A stretch of DNA of 64,000 nucleotides from positions 1,860,001 to 1,924,000 of the forward strand of contig NZ_JACBZY010000001.1 of assembly GCF_013408685.1 (NCBI RefSeq). The letters run 5' to 3'. The position numbers and the translations under genes are program-made. Source of the DNA: Schumannella luteola. Its GTDB lineage: Bacteria; Actinomycetota; Actinomycetes; Actinomycetales; Microbacteriaceae. Shown here one piece after another: positions 44,077-54,254 of the stretch. Each line of letters begins with the position of its first letter. Within the stretch, counting starts at the first letter, position 1. The notes below the pieces were generated by a model. It was not told the DNA's origin and searched no databases. It was given only the letters and a program-made list of their open reading frames with translations.

Positions 44077-44973
44077 TCAGGCCGGGCCGCCGATCTCCGC
44101 GTCCAGCGCGTCGAGTGCGGCGTCGACGAGCCGATGGTCGTCGGTCTCCTCGTGTGCCGTGATCGTGACGACCGCATCCCTCTCGGAATCGACGATCACG
44201 TATTGCCCGTAGCGGGCGTCGAGTCGCCAGATCGAGTCGCGCTCCTCCCAGCCGGCGATCGCGTAGCGCGCGAACGGGGCGTCGGCGCCGGTCGGCACCC
44301 AGCCGGAATGCATCCCGTCGATCCAGGTGCTCGACACGATCCGCCGGTCGTGCCAGAGCCCGCCGTCGCGCAGCACCCGGCCGACGCGCGCGAGCTCCTC
44401 GGTGCGCAGCTCAAGCCCGGAGCCGGCGACGATCCAGCCGAGCGGGCAGCGGTGCCACTGCGGATTGTCGATCCCGAGCGGCTCGAACAGCCGGGGGAGC
44501 AGCCAGTCGCGCACGTCGCCGACGGCCGCGCCGAGCATTCGCATCGCGACATAGGTGCTGGCGTCCGAGTACTGGAAGACGGTGCCGGCACCGCGGCTGG
44601 GGCGGCCGAGCATCGCCTGGGCGAGATCGGCGCCGGGCACGGGCTGATCGCCGAACCACTCGAAGTCGATACCGCTCGTCATCGTCAGCAGGTGGCGCAG
44701 GGTGACGCCCTCGACGCCGGCGCCGAGCTCGAGGCCTCCCAGCAGCTCCGGCACGCGGGTGTCGAGTGTCAGCAGTCCCTCGTCGGCGGCGATGCCGGCG
44801 GCGAGCGCGCTGACGCCCTTCGACACGGAATAGAGGTTGACCCGATCGTCGCTGCGCCACCGGTGCCCGGCCGCGTCATCGGCGCCGAGCAGGATGTGCA
44901 CTCCGTAGGCGCCGAGCCGGTCGGCATCGACGGCGGTCACGAAGCGGTCGCGGACCCTCTCGGCTGCGCTCAT
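44077..44973 (-). CDS. Beta-lactamase-family serine hydrolase
   Basis: 298 residues, no clear signal peptide. Class C beta-lactamase/penicillin-binding fold: SxxK motif in LYSVSKGVSAL, a Tyr-Ser-Asp motif in FQYSDASTYVAMRM (the YxN position), LRHLLTMTSGIDFEW and FEPLGIDNPQW. Such proteins act as esterases, DD-peptidases or amidases; no substrate is implied. The ATG at 44973 is preferred; the frame stays open upstream into the arsR-family gene but without a start signal. It is downstream of, and oriented with, the arsR-SRPBCC pair. Confidence 0.85.
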   Translation of the reverse strand: MSAAERVRDRFVTAVDADRLGAYGVHILLGADDAAGHRWRSDDRVNLYSVSKGVSALAAGIAADEGLLTLDTRVPELLGGLELGAGVEGVTLRHLLTMTSGIDFEWFGDQPVPGADLAQAMLGRPSRGAGTVFQYSDASTYVAMRMLGAAVGDVRDWLLPRLFEPLGIDNPQWHRCPLGWIVAGSGLELRTEELARVGRVLRDGGLWHDRRIVSSTWIDGMHSGWVPTGADAPFARYAIAGWEERDSIWRLDARYGQYVIVDSERDAVVTITAHEETDDHRLVDAALDALDAEIGGPA

Positions 44974-45004
44974 GCGGCCAGTCTCGCCGACGCCGCCGAC
45001 ACGG

Positions 45005-45319
45005 CTACAGGCCCTCGGCGATCCGCTTGATCGCGGCCAGGCGGCGATCCCACTCGGCGCCGATGCGGTCGAGCTCGCGCGCCGTGTCGCCGAGCCGTGA
45101 GCCGAGCACGCTCCAGCGCAGCTCACGGCCGACGCGGTGCGACTCGACCACGCCGACCTGCTCGAGCACGGCGAGGTGCTTCGCGATCGCCTGCCGGGTC
45201 ACCGGCAGCCGCTCGGCGAGCGCGGACGCCGAGGCGTCGCCCTCGCCGAGCGCGAGCAGGATGCTCCAGCGGGTGTCGTCGCCGAGCGCGGCGAAGACGG
45301 CCACGAGCCGCTCGGTCAT
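45005..45319 (-). CDS. ArsR-family transcriptional regulator
   Basis: 104 residues. Winged helix-turn-helix of the ArsR type: FAALGDDTRWSILLALGEG, recognition helix LPVTRQAIAKHLAVLEQVG and wing VESHRVGRELRWSV. No Cys-rich metal site, as in the ArsR group that is encoded with SRPBCC proteins. It overlaps the SRPBCC gene by 4 nt (ATGA) and is second in the operon. The TGCAAC-type inverted repeats upstream of the operon are its probable operator. Confidence 0.9.
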   Translation of the reverse strand: MTERLVAVFAALGDDTRWSILLALGEGDASASALAERLPVTRQAIAKHLAVLEQVGVVESHRVGRELRWSVLGSRLGDTARELDRIGAEWDRRLAAIKRIAEGL

Positions 45320-45843
45320 GCGTGTTCCGCGGCGGCCGGGCCGCTCTCGGCGCCGTCGCCGCCCTCGAGGTAGGCGACCAGCTCGTCGAGCTCGTGCGTC
45401 CATCCGCCCCGGTTGCTCTCCAGCGCCGCGGCGGGATCGCTCAGCGCCGCGAATCCCGTCTCGACGACCGTGAGCACCGTGCCCGCGTCGGCTCCGTCGC
45501 CGTCGGGCTCGATCGTGAAACGGAATACGGTCGAGCGCACCGGATCCGGCCGCGCGGTGTCGAGCAGCGCGGGCTCGTTGCTCCAGCGGTAGGCGATCGC
45601 GCGCGGCGCATCCAGCTCGACGATCTCGAAGGGGAAGCCGCCGTAGTCCTTCCAGACGAGTCGGCCGGCGCCGCCGACCTCGAGCCGGTCGAGCTCGGTG
45701 CTCTCACTGAACCAGCGGCTGATGTGCTCGGGCTCGGTCACGGCGGCCCAGACCTTCGCCGGGCTCGCGGCGATGCGGATGCTGCGTCGCACCGCGAAGG
45801 AGTCGTGGTCGATCGCGGCGGGCTCGTTGGCGGTCATGCTCAT
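45316..45843 (-). CDS. SRPBCC/AHSA1-domain protein
   Basis: 175 residues, one START-like SRPBCC domain of the activator-of-Hsp90 (AHSA1) type: IRIAASPAKVWAAVTEPEHI at the N-terminus, FEIVELDAPRAIAYRW in the middle and GWTHELDELVAYLEG at the end. These fold around a hydrophobic pocket, but the ligand is unknown. AAGGA lies 8 nt before the ATG at 45843. First gene of the SRPBCC-arsR operon, the reverse of the common order. A short Asp/Gly/Ala tail precedes the stop. Confidence 0.88.
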   Translation of the reverse strand: MSMTANEPAAIDHDSFAVRRSIRIAASPAKVWAAVTEPEHISRWFSESTELDRLEVGGAGRLVWKDYGGFPFEIVELDAPRAIAYRWSNEPALLDTARPDPVRSTVFRFTIEPDGDGADAGTVLTVVETGFAALSDPAAALESNRGGWTHELDELVAYLEGGDGAESGPAAAEHA

Positions 45844-45859
45844 GATCCTGGTCCTTCCG

Positions 45860-45933
45860 ATTATGAAGTGCAACCGAATGATTGCAAAAGAAGGATGCGC
45901 GTGCTCTGCGAATAATGCAACCCATGAGTTGCA
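45860..45933 (-). promoter_or_regulatory. Promoter and ArsR-type operators of the SRPBCC-arsR operon
   Basis: On the minus strand TTGCAA (45882-45887) and CATAAT (45860-45865) form a -35/-10 pair with a 16-bp spacer. Two inverted repeats share the same half-site: TGCAAC-N7-TTGCA (45869-45886), placed exactly between -35 and -10, and TGCAAC-N6-GTTGCA (45916-45933) further upstream. A repressor bound at the first would block polymerase, so autoregulation by the ArsR protein is likely. Confidence 0.72.
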
Positions 45934-46025
45934 CATTTAATGCACCCAGGTCTCGACGCTCGCGCATCCGTCGCTCGTCCGGGCGCCCGCCGAGCATCCC
46001 CGGCGGCGTCGGTGGTGCGCCCTAG

Positions 46026-48497
<2,472 letters not shown>

Positions 48498-48588
48498 TCC
48501 GATGGGTCCTTCGCGTCCGTTAACGAGTGCGAAAGCGCGACGCGCCGTGCCATTGACCCCCGTGCACGTCACGATCCTTGCGTTGTCG

Positions 48589-48604
48589 ACCCCCGGACGG
48601 GGGT
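48589..48604 (+). terminator. Terminator downstream of ligA
   Basis: 6-bp perfect stem ACCCCC/GGGGGT (48589-48594 and 48599-48604) with a GGAC loop followed by GATTTTGCGTTT, ~90 nt after the ligA stop. A second hairpin of five C/G pairs follows at about 48651-48664. Confidence 0.65.
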
Positions 48605-48750
48605 GATTTTGCGTTTCAAAGCCTCTCGCGCGTTACTTTTTCGTGAACTCCCCCCTGATGGGGGCGGACAGATGCGTATCCTGAAGGCCTCGCCGCCGGG
48701 GTGACTGGGACCGATCTCCGGCGGTGCTTACCCGAGGGGACACCCCTGCC
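48605..48750 (+). promoter_or_regulatory. Intergenic region before the exported hydrolase gene
   Basis: The ~250-bp gap after ligA holds the ligA terminator, a second short hairpin (about 48651-48664), an AT-richer patch and a TATCCT box near 48679 that may be a -10 element. No gene-like frame other than the hydrolase start was credible. Confidence 0.35.
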
Positions 48751-50154
48751 GTGCTGTTCGACGTCACAGCGGTACTCGTCACCTCGACGACGCTGGGATC
48801 CGTCGTCGAGGTCTCTGGCGTGCCCGTGACCCCGACCGCCGTCGTCGCCGTCGCGCCCCTCGACCGCGGCGCCGCAGTCCCCGACCGCGCCGCCGCATCC
48901 CCGGCCACCGCACGCGCGGCGACCTCCCTCGCGTCCGCCGTCGACCCGGCCGCGCTGCCCGCCGCGCTCGGCCCCGCGCCCTTCATCGGCCCGCAGCCCG
49001 CCCAGAAGCTCGCGCAGGATGCGCTCGAGCGCATCCCGACCCTGCGCGGCACGACGCTGCTCGCTCAGCTCTCGCTGCTGCAGCGCGACGATCTCGCGAC
49101 GGTGCTCGGCGACAACCCGAAGCTCGTTCCCCGACTGCTCAGCTCGCCGCCGCCGGCCGCCGCGGTCGCGACCTGGTGGCGCGACTCGAGCACCGACGCG
49201 CGCCGCTCGCTCATCGCCGAGGCGCCGCAGCTGGTCGGAGCACTCGAGGGCATCCCGTACACGCAGCGCAGCACGGCGAACAAGCGCTACCTCGACGAGG
49301 TGACCGGCGACATCCGCACCCGCCTGCAGAACGGCGTCGGCCGCGCGAAGGCCTCGGAGCTGACGACCCGCCTGCACATGCTCGAGCAGGTGCGCGAGGC
49401 GCTCACGCCCGCCGACGGGGGAGCGCAGCGCCAGCTCGTCTCGCTCGACCCGCGCGGCGACGGCACGGCCGTCATCGTGGTGGGCGACCTGCAGACCGCC
49501 GACGATGTCAGCTTCCTGGTGCCGGGCATGTTCTACGGCGTGGATGCGCGCATCGTGCCGTGGACGACGACGGCCGCCGACCTGCAGAAGCAGCAGGGCG
49601 AGTGGCTGAAGCGGCTCGGCCGCGGCGATGAGACGAGCGCGGTCGTCTCGTGGATCGGCTACGAGACCCCGACCCTCGTCAACGTCGCCGCGATGGACAA
49701 CGCGCGCGCCGGTCAGAAGGCGCTTACCGCCTCGCTGCGTGGGCTCGCGGCCGCCCGCGACGACCACCCCTATGTGTCGGTGCTCGCGCACAGCTACGGC
49801 ACGACGGCCGCGATGCTCTCCCTCTCCGAAGACGATGTGACCGTCGACTCGCTCGCGATGGTCGGCTCGCCCGGCGGGCCGGTCGCCAACGTGCGCGACC
49901 TCGCCGTGCGCGACGGCGTCTGGGTCGGCGCGGCGCCGTGGGATCCGATCGGCGATGCGGGCGTGTTCGGCAACCAGCCGCGCCAGGCGTCGTTCGGGGC
50001 GACGAAGCTCGGCGTCGACGGCGCGCACGACCCGATCACGGAATCCGACCTCACGGCCGCCGTCAGCCACAACGACTACTTCACGGTGGGCGGCGAATCG
50101 CTGCGCAATCTGGCGCTCGTCGGCATCGGCGAGGGCGCGCGCGTCATCAGCTGA
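48751..50154 (+). CDS. Alpha/beta hydrolase of the DUF1023 type
   Basis: 467 residues if it starts at the GTG with GAGGGGA ~10 nt upstream; a GTG at 48724 is an alternative, so the start is uncertain. The N-terminal ~75 residues are Ala/Val/Thr-rich and weakly hydrophobic, without a clean signal peptide. A helical region (100-215) precedes an alpha/beta hydrolase domain with SVLAHSYGTTAAML (nucleophile elbow), GGPVANVRDLAV and a final His in AVSHNDYF. This resembles PF06259/DUF1023 proteins of actinobacteria, whose substrates are unknown. Confidence 0.78.
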   Translation: MLFDVTAVLVTSTTLGSVVEVSGVPVTPTAVVAVAPLDRGAAVPDRAAASPATARAATSLASAVDPAALPAALGPAPFIGPQPAQKLAQDALERIPTLRGTTLLAQLSLLQRDDLATVLGDNPKLVPRLLSSPPPAAAVATWWRDSSTDARRSLIAEAPQLVGALEGIPYTQRSTANKRYLDEVTGDIRTRLQNGVGRAKASELTTRLHMLEQVREALTPADGGAQRQLVSLDPRGDGTAVIVVGDLQTADDVSFLVPGMFYGVDARIVPWTTTAADLQKQQGEWLKRLGRGDETSAVVSWIGYETPTLVNVAAMDNARAGQKALTASLRGLAAARDDHPYVSVLAHSYGTTAAMLSLSEDDVTVDSLAMVGSPGGPVANVRDLAVRDGVWVGAAPWDPIGDAGVFGNQPRQASFGATKLGVDGAHDPITESDLTAAVSHNDYFTVGGESLRNLALVGIGEGARVIS

Positions 50155-50266
50155 CGCGCTGACGGAGCACCGGCACGGAATCGGCCGCGGCCCGACGTGC
50201 GACTGGGACGTCACGTCGGACCGCGGCCGATGATCGACGGGATGCGCTGGCTCCGCACCCCTCCGA

Positions 50267-53200
50267 TCAGCTCTGCACGCCGGCTCGCGTGGTCGAGCGC
50301 GCGGCGGCCGGCGCGGTGACGCTGATCGGCACCGTGGTGCTGGCGCGCACGCCGTCCGCATCCTCGACCGTGATCGTCGCCGTCACGACGCCGGGCTTCA
50401 CGAAGGTGTGCGACCCCGAGACACCGTAGGTGGGGGCTCCGTCGTCGCCGACGCCGAGCGGCGCGACGGTTCCGGCGACCTGCGTGGAGCCGTCGCCCCA
50501 GTCGATCGTGGCCGTGTACGACGAGGCCGCCGACGCGTCACCGTGCGCGACCGTCGCGAGCACGCCCTCGAACACCGCGCCGGCGGTCGCCGCGATACCC
50601 GTCGCCGGGGTCGCGGTGACCGGCGGCACCGGGCGCTGCAGGGCGACATCGTCGACCCAGCCGCGCAGGTAGCCGACCTTGTCGGCGTCGCCGCCGTGGG
50701 TGTGCGGCGCGAACGACAGCAGCAGCGCATCCACCGTCTTGCCGACGACGGAGTCGGGCAGCTCGGCGGTGACGCGGTTCCAGGTGTCGACCTTGAGCGC
50801 CTTCCCCTGGGCGGCCGCGGTCAGGGCCGCGCCGTTGGAGGCCGTCGGGGCGTCGGCGCTGAGCAGCGTGCCGTCGGTGAAGCGCACGTCGACCGCGACG
50901 TCGGCGCTCGCATCCTGCACATAGTCGCCGAACGGTCCGCCGTCCTGTTGCGGACGCACCCAGTAGGAGAGCGTGTCGCCCTTCTGCACGGCGGTCTTCG
51001 AGGCCGAGAGGTCGAGCAGCACGTTCGACGCCGTCGCGCCCTCCTTCGTGCCGCGGCCCGAGTAGACGACCGAGGCCGTGCCGCTGTGCGGGTCGCCGGT
51101 CTGAACCTTGCTCTCCGGACCGGTCAGACCGCAGCAGTAGCCGCCCACGCCGTCGTTCGTCACGACCTGGCTGGCCGGCGCCTGCGGCTGCCCCGCCTCG
51201 AAGCCGCTGCCGGCGAGGTCGCTCACCTGCGCCGCGACCGTGACCGTCACCTTCTGCGTCGCGAGCGTCTGCGTGCCGGCCTTCACCGTGACGGTGACCG
51301 TGTGGTCGCCGATCGCGGTGTCGGCGGCGGCGCGCAGCGTGACCGCGGCATCCCCGGCTCCCGTGCCGTCGAGGGCGATGGTGCCGGATGCGGGGCTCGC
51401 GCTGATGCCCTCGGCGCCCTCGACCGTCCAGGTGACGGGCGACGAGTCGGCCTGGTCGATGCGCTGCACGTGCACCTTCACCGGATCGGTCGTGCCGCCC
51501 GGCGCCGCCGAGAGGTTCGACGGCACGATCGACGCGAGGTGCGAGCGCTCGCCGTCGCGCACCGACGGCGGGGCGTCGGACTCGGCGGTGCCGCGCGTCG
51601 TGTTCGGCGTCGCCGACAGCGTGTAGTCGATCTGGGTGTCGCGGGTGATGGCCGCCGCATCCAGGTAGACCTTCGAGGTCTTCGTGCCGTCGACCTTCAT
51701 CGACTGGATGTAGGGCTTGTCAAGACCCGCACCGGGCGAGGAGAGGTGCAGCACGGGGCCGCTCGCGCGGTGCAGCACGATCTCGGGGAACAGCGGCGTC
51801 GCGGTCGCGAGCTCGGCCCGCGAGGGGTTCTGCGGGTAGATGCCCATCGCGGCGAACACGAGCCACGACGACATCTGACCGAGGTCGTCATTGCCGGGGA
51901 TGCCGTCGGGGCCGTTCGGCTGGCCGTCCTCCGTGTCGATCCAGAGCTGGCGGATCGTCTCGCGCACCGTCTCCTGCGTCTTCCACGGCTGACCCGCGTA
52001 GTCGTAGAGCCAGGGCGTGCCGATCGACGGCTCGTTGTCGACGTTGGCATGCAGGTTGGTGTCCCACGAGCCGCCCGCGAGCGTCCACTCGTTCGGCACG
52101 CCGTTGCCGTTCTCGTCGCCGACCTCGTGGAAGAAGGCGTCGAGACGCTTCGCCGCCGCCTCCTTGCCGCCCATCGCGGCGAACAGACCGGCCGGGTCGT
52201 GCTGCACCATCCACGTGTACTGCGCCGCGGTGCCCTCGACGAAGCCGTCGCTCGAGGCCGGGTCGAAGCCCGACTTCCACGATCCGTCGGCGTTGCGGCC
52301 CTGGATGTAGCCGCCGTGGTCGGTCGCCTGCGGGTTGAACTGGTTCTGCCACGACTGCGAGCGCGTCGTGAACTCGGTGTAGTCCTTCGTCAGGCCGAGG
52401 TGCTGCGCGAGCTGGGCGAGGCCGGCGTCGGCGGCGCCCATCTCGAGGGTCTCGTTCGGGCATCCCCAGGCGTTGCAGCCCTCGGGGTAGTAGCCGTACT
52501 TCAGGAACTGGTCGAGCGAGGGGCGCTGCCCGACGACGGCGATGTTCCAGCCGGCGCGCGAGAGGTCGTCCTCCGTGGGAACCCGGGCGGCCTGCGCGAG
52601 CGAGGCGTAGGAGCCCTTCACGTCGAAGTCGGTGCCGCCGAAGGCGACGATGCCGGCGAGGGCCGCGGCCGAGGGGTCGCCGACCATGACGTGGGTCGTG
52701 CCGGAGTTGTGGGTCCAGCGATCCCAGACGCCGCCGTTCTGGTCGGCCTGGTTCTTCAGCGACTGGGCGACGTCGCTGCCGCGCTTCGCGTCGAGCAGCG
52801 TGACGAGCTGCACCTGCGAGCGGTAGACGTCCCAGCCCGAGAAGGTCTGGTACTGCGCCTGCTGGCCCTTGGTCAGCTTGTGCGTCGCGAGGTCCATGCC
52901 GGTGTACTCGCCGGTCACGTCGTTGGCGATCGAGGGGTGCAGCAGCGAGTGGTACAGCGCCGTGTAGAAGGTCGTGCGCTCGGCTGCGGTGCCGCCGCCG
53001 GTGCGGATGCGGTTGAGCTCGGTGTTCCAGGCGGCCTTGGTCTGCTTCGCGACCTGGGCGCGCGTGGTGCCGACCGGGTTCTCGGTCGCGAGGTTCTTCT
53101 TCGCGCCCGCGAGGTCGACGTAGCTGATGCCGACGCGCATGTTCACGCTGCGGCTCTTCGACGTGTCGAAGCTGACGTAGCCGCCCGAGCCCTTGCCGGC

Positions 53201-54079
53201 CGGCGGGTAGCCGCCGGGGTAGGTGGTGCCGCCCTGGGCGCTCGTCGAGCCGGGGGTGAGCGCCGCATCCTGCCAGGTTCCGGTCGTGGTGAAGTCGGTG
53301 TCGAACTCGGCCACGAAGTGCACGGTGTAGTAGCTCTTCTGCAGGATTCCGTCGCCGGTGAAGCCGCCGCAGAAGTTGCCGCTCGTGACCGAGCCCGTGA
53401 TGCGGCGGTGCTTCGCGTCGATCTGGATGTCGGCATCGCTCGATCCGACGAGCGAGTCGGAGGTGCGCACGAGCATCGTCGCGGGCGAGCCCTTCGGGTA
53501 GCTGAAGGTGCCGGATCCGGTGCGGGTGGTGGCGGCGAGCTTCACGCCGACGCCGTTGTCGAGGTCGACCGCGTAGCTGCCGGGCGAGGCGCTCTCGCGA
53601 GCGTGCGAGAACGTCGTCGTCATCGGCGTGCCGGCGGCGTCGGCGGCCGACGGCGAGGTCGTGACCTGCTGGGTGATCGGCAGGAAGGGGATGTCGCCGC
53701 TGAGCCCGGCGCAGCCGGCGCCGGAGACGTGGGTGAGCGAGAAGCCGCGCACGGTGTTCGCGCCGTACTCGTAGCCGCTCGGGCTCGGGGTGCGCATGGT
53801 GCCGTCGCTGCGCTTGGTGCTCTGGTCGGGACTCCAGCCGAGCATGCCGAAGGGGGCGACCGCGCCGGGGAAGGTGTTGCCGGCGTTCGCCGTGCCGATG
53901 AACGGGTCGACGGTCGCGGCCGGGTTGGTGATCAGCGTCGTCGCGGCCTCGGCGGGTGCGGGGACCGTGGCGAGCGCTCCGGCGGCGGCCATCGCGAGGG
54001 CGAGACCACCGGCGAGCGCGGTGCGCGTGACGCGGGTGGCGGGGGATGACGTGGTGGGTGCTGGCACGACCTGCTCCAT
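50267..54079 (-). CDS. Secreted GH92 alpha-mannosidase with accessory beta domains
   Basis: 1270 residues. Signal peptide ~17-46 (ALAGGLALAMAAAGALATVPAPAEAA). GH92 catalytic region (~50-800): VDPFIGTANAGNTFPGAVAP start, FSLTHVSGAGCAGLSGDIPF, the candidate acid Glu in VEGTAAQYTWM and the Asp pair in GNDDLGQMSSW. Then two accessory beta domains and a C-terminal PKD-like repeat (TIDWGDGSTQVAGTV ... GSHTFVKPGVVTATITVEDADG). GH92 enzymes are Ca-dependent exo-mannosidases acting on fungal, plant or host N-glycans. No sortase or membrane anchor, so probably released. A 14-bp palindrome 41 bp upstream looks like a LacI-family operator. Confidence 0.92.
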   Translation of the reverse strand: MEQVVPAPTTSSPATRVTRTALAGGLALAMAAAGALATVPAPAEAATTLITNPAATVDPFIGTANAGNTFPGAVAPFGMLGWSPDQSTKRSDGTMRTPSPSGYEYGANTVRGFSLTHVSGAGCAGLSGDIPFLPITQQVTTSPSAADAAGTPMTTTFSHARESASPGSYAVDLDNGVGVKLAATTRTGSGTFSYPKGSPATMLVRTSDSLVGSSDADIQIDAKHRRITGSVTSGNFCGGFTGDGILQKSYYTVHFVAEFDTDFTTTGTWQDAALTPGSTSAQGGTTYPGGYPPAGKGSGGYVSFDTSKSRSVNMRVGISYVDLAGAKKNLATENPVGTTRAQVAKQTKAAWNTELNRIRTGGGTAAERTTFYTALYHSLLHPSIANDVTGEYTGMDLATHKLTKGQQAQYQTFSGWDVYRSQVQLVTLLDAKRGSDVAQSLKNQADQNGGVWDRWTHNSGTTHVMVGDPSAAALAGIVAFGGTDFDVKGSYASLAQAARVPTEDDLSRAGWNIAVVGQRPSLDQFLKYGYYPEGCNAWGCPNETLEMGAADAGLAQLAQHLGLTKDYTEFTTRSQSWQNQFNPQATDHGGYIQGRNADGSWKSGFDPASSDGFVEGTAAQYTWMVQHDPAGLFAAMGGKEAAAKRLDAFFHEVGDENGNGVPNEWTLAGGSWDTNLHANVDNEPSIGTPWLYDYAGQPWKTQETVRETIRQLWIDTEDGQPNGPDGIPGNDDLGQMSSWLVFAAMGIYPQNPSRAELATATPLFPEIVLHRASGPVLHLSSPGAGLDKPYIQSMKVDGTKTSKVYLDAAAITRDTQIDYTLSATPNTTRGTAESDAPPSVRDGERSHLASIVPSNLSAAPGGTTDPVKVHVQRIDQADSSPVTWTVEGAEGISASPASGTIALDGTGAGDAAVTLRAAADTAIGDHTVTVTVKAGTQTLATQKVTVTVAAQVSDLAGSGFEAGQPQAPASQVVTNDGVGGYCCGLTGPESKVQTGDPHSGTASVVYSGRGTKEGATASNVLLDLSASKTAVQKGDTLSYWVRPQQDGGPFGDYVQDASADVAVDVRFTDGTLLSADAPTASNGAALTAAAQGKALKVDTWNRVTAELPDSVVGKTVDALLLSFAPHTHGGDADKVGYLRGWVDDVALQRPVPPVTATPATGIAATAGAVFEGVLATVAHGDASAASSYTATIDWGDGSTQVAGTVAPLGVGDDGAPTYGVSGSHTFVKPGVVTATITVEDADGVRASTTVPISVTAPAAARSTTRAGVQS

Positions 54080-54119
54080 CGAAGGTGGCGAACGAGAACT
54101 CGGTCATCAGATCACAGAT

Positions 54120-54133
54120 TGACAGCGCTGTCA
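54120..54133. promoter_or_regulatory. LacI-family-type operator upstream of the mannosidase
   Basis: Perfect 14-bp palindrome TGACAGCGCTGTCA with the central CG typical of LacI-family operators, 41 bp upstream of the GH92 start codon and downstream of the murA-like gene. No lacI-type gene lies in the window, so the regulator must be encoded elsewhere. Confidence 0.65.
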
Positions 54134-54254
54134 CCCCCGAACGGGGGACGACCGGCGTGTCTAGTCGTCGAGGCTCGACGGAGGTGGCACGACGGAGGGG
54201 GATGTGCGCGGCCGGCCCGCGTGCATCCCCCTCGTCACTCGGGTCGAGCCCGCG

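Noticed and set aside
45844-45936. Extension of the SRPBCC gene to an ATG at 45936
   Set aside because: The extra codons run through the -35/-10 promoter and operator repeats, and their sequence does not fit the family; AAGGA precedes the ATG at 45843.
50408-54049. Open frame of 1213 codons antisense to the GH92 mannosidase
   Set aside because: High-GC antisense artefact; its product is Arg/Gly/Val-rich with no motif, while the minus strand gives a full signal peptide and GH92 motifs.
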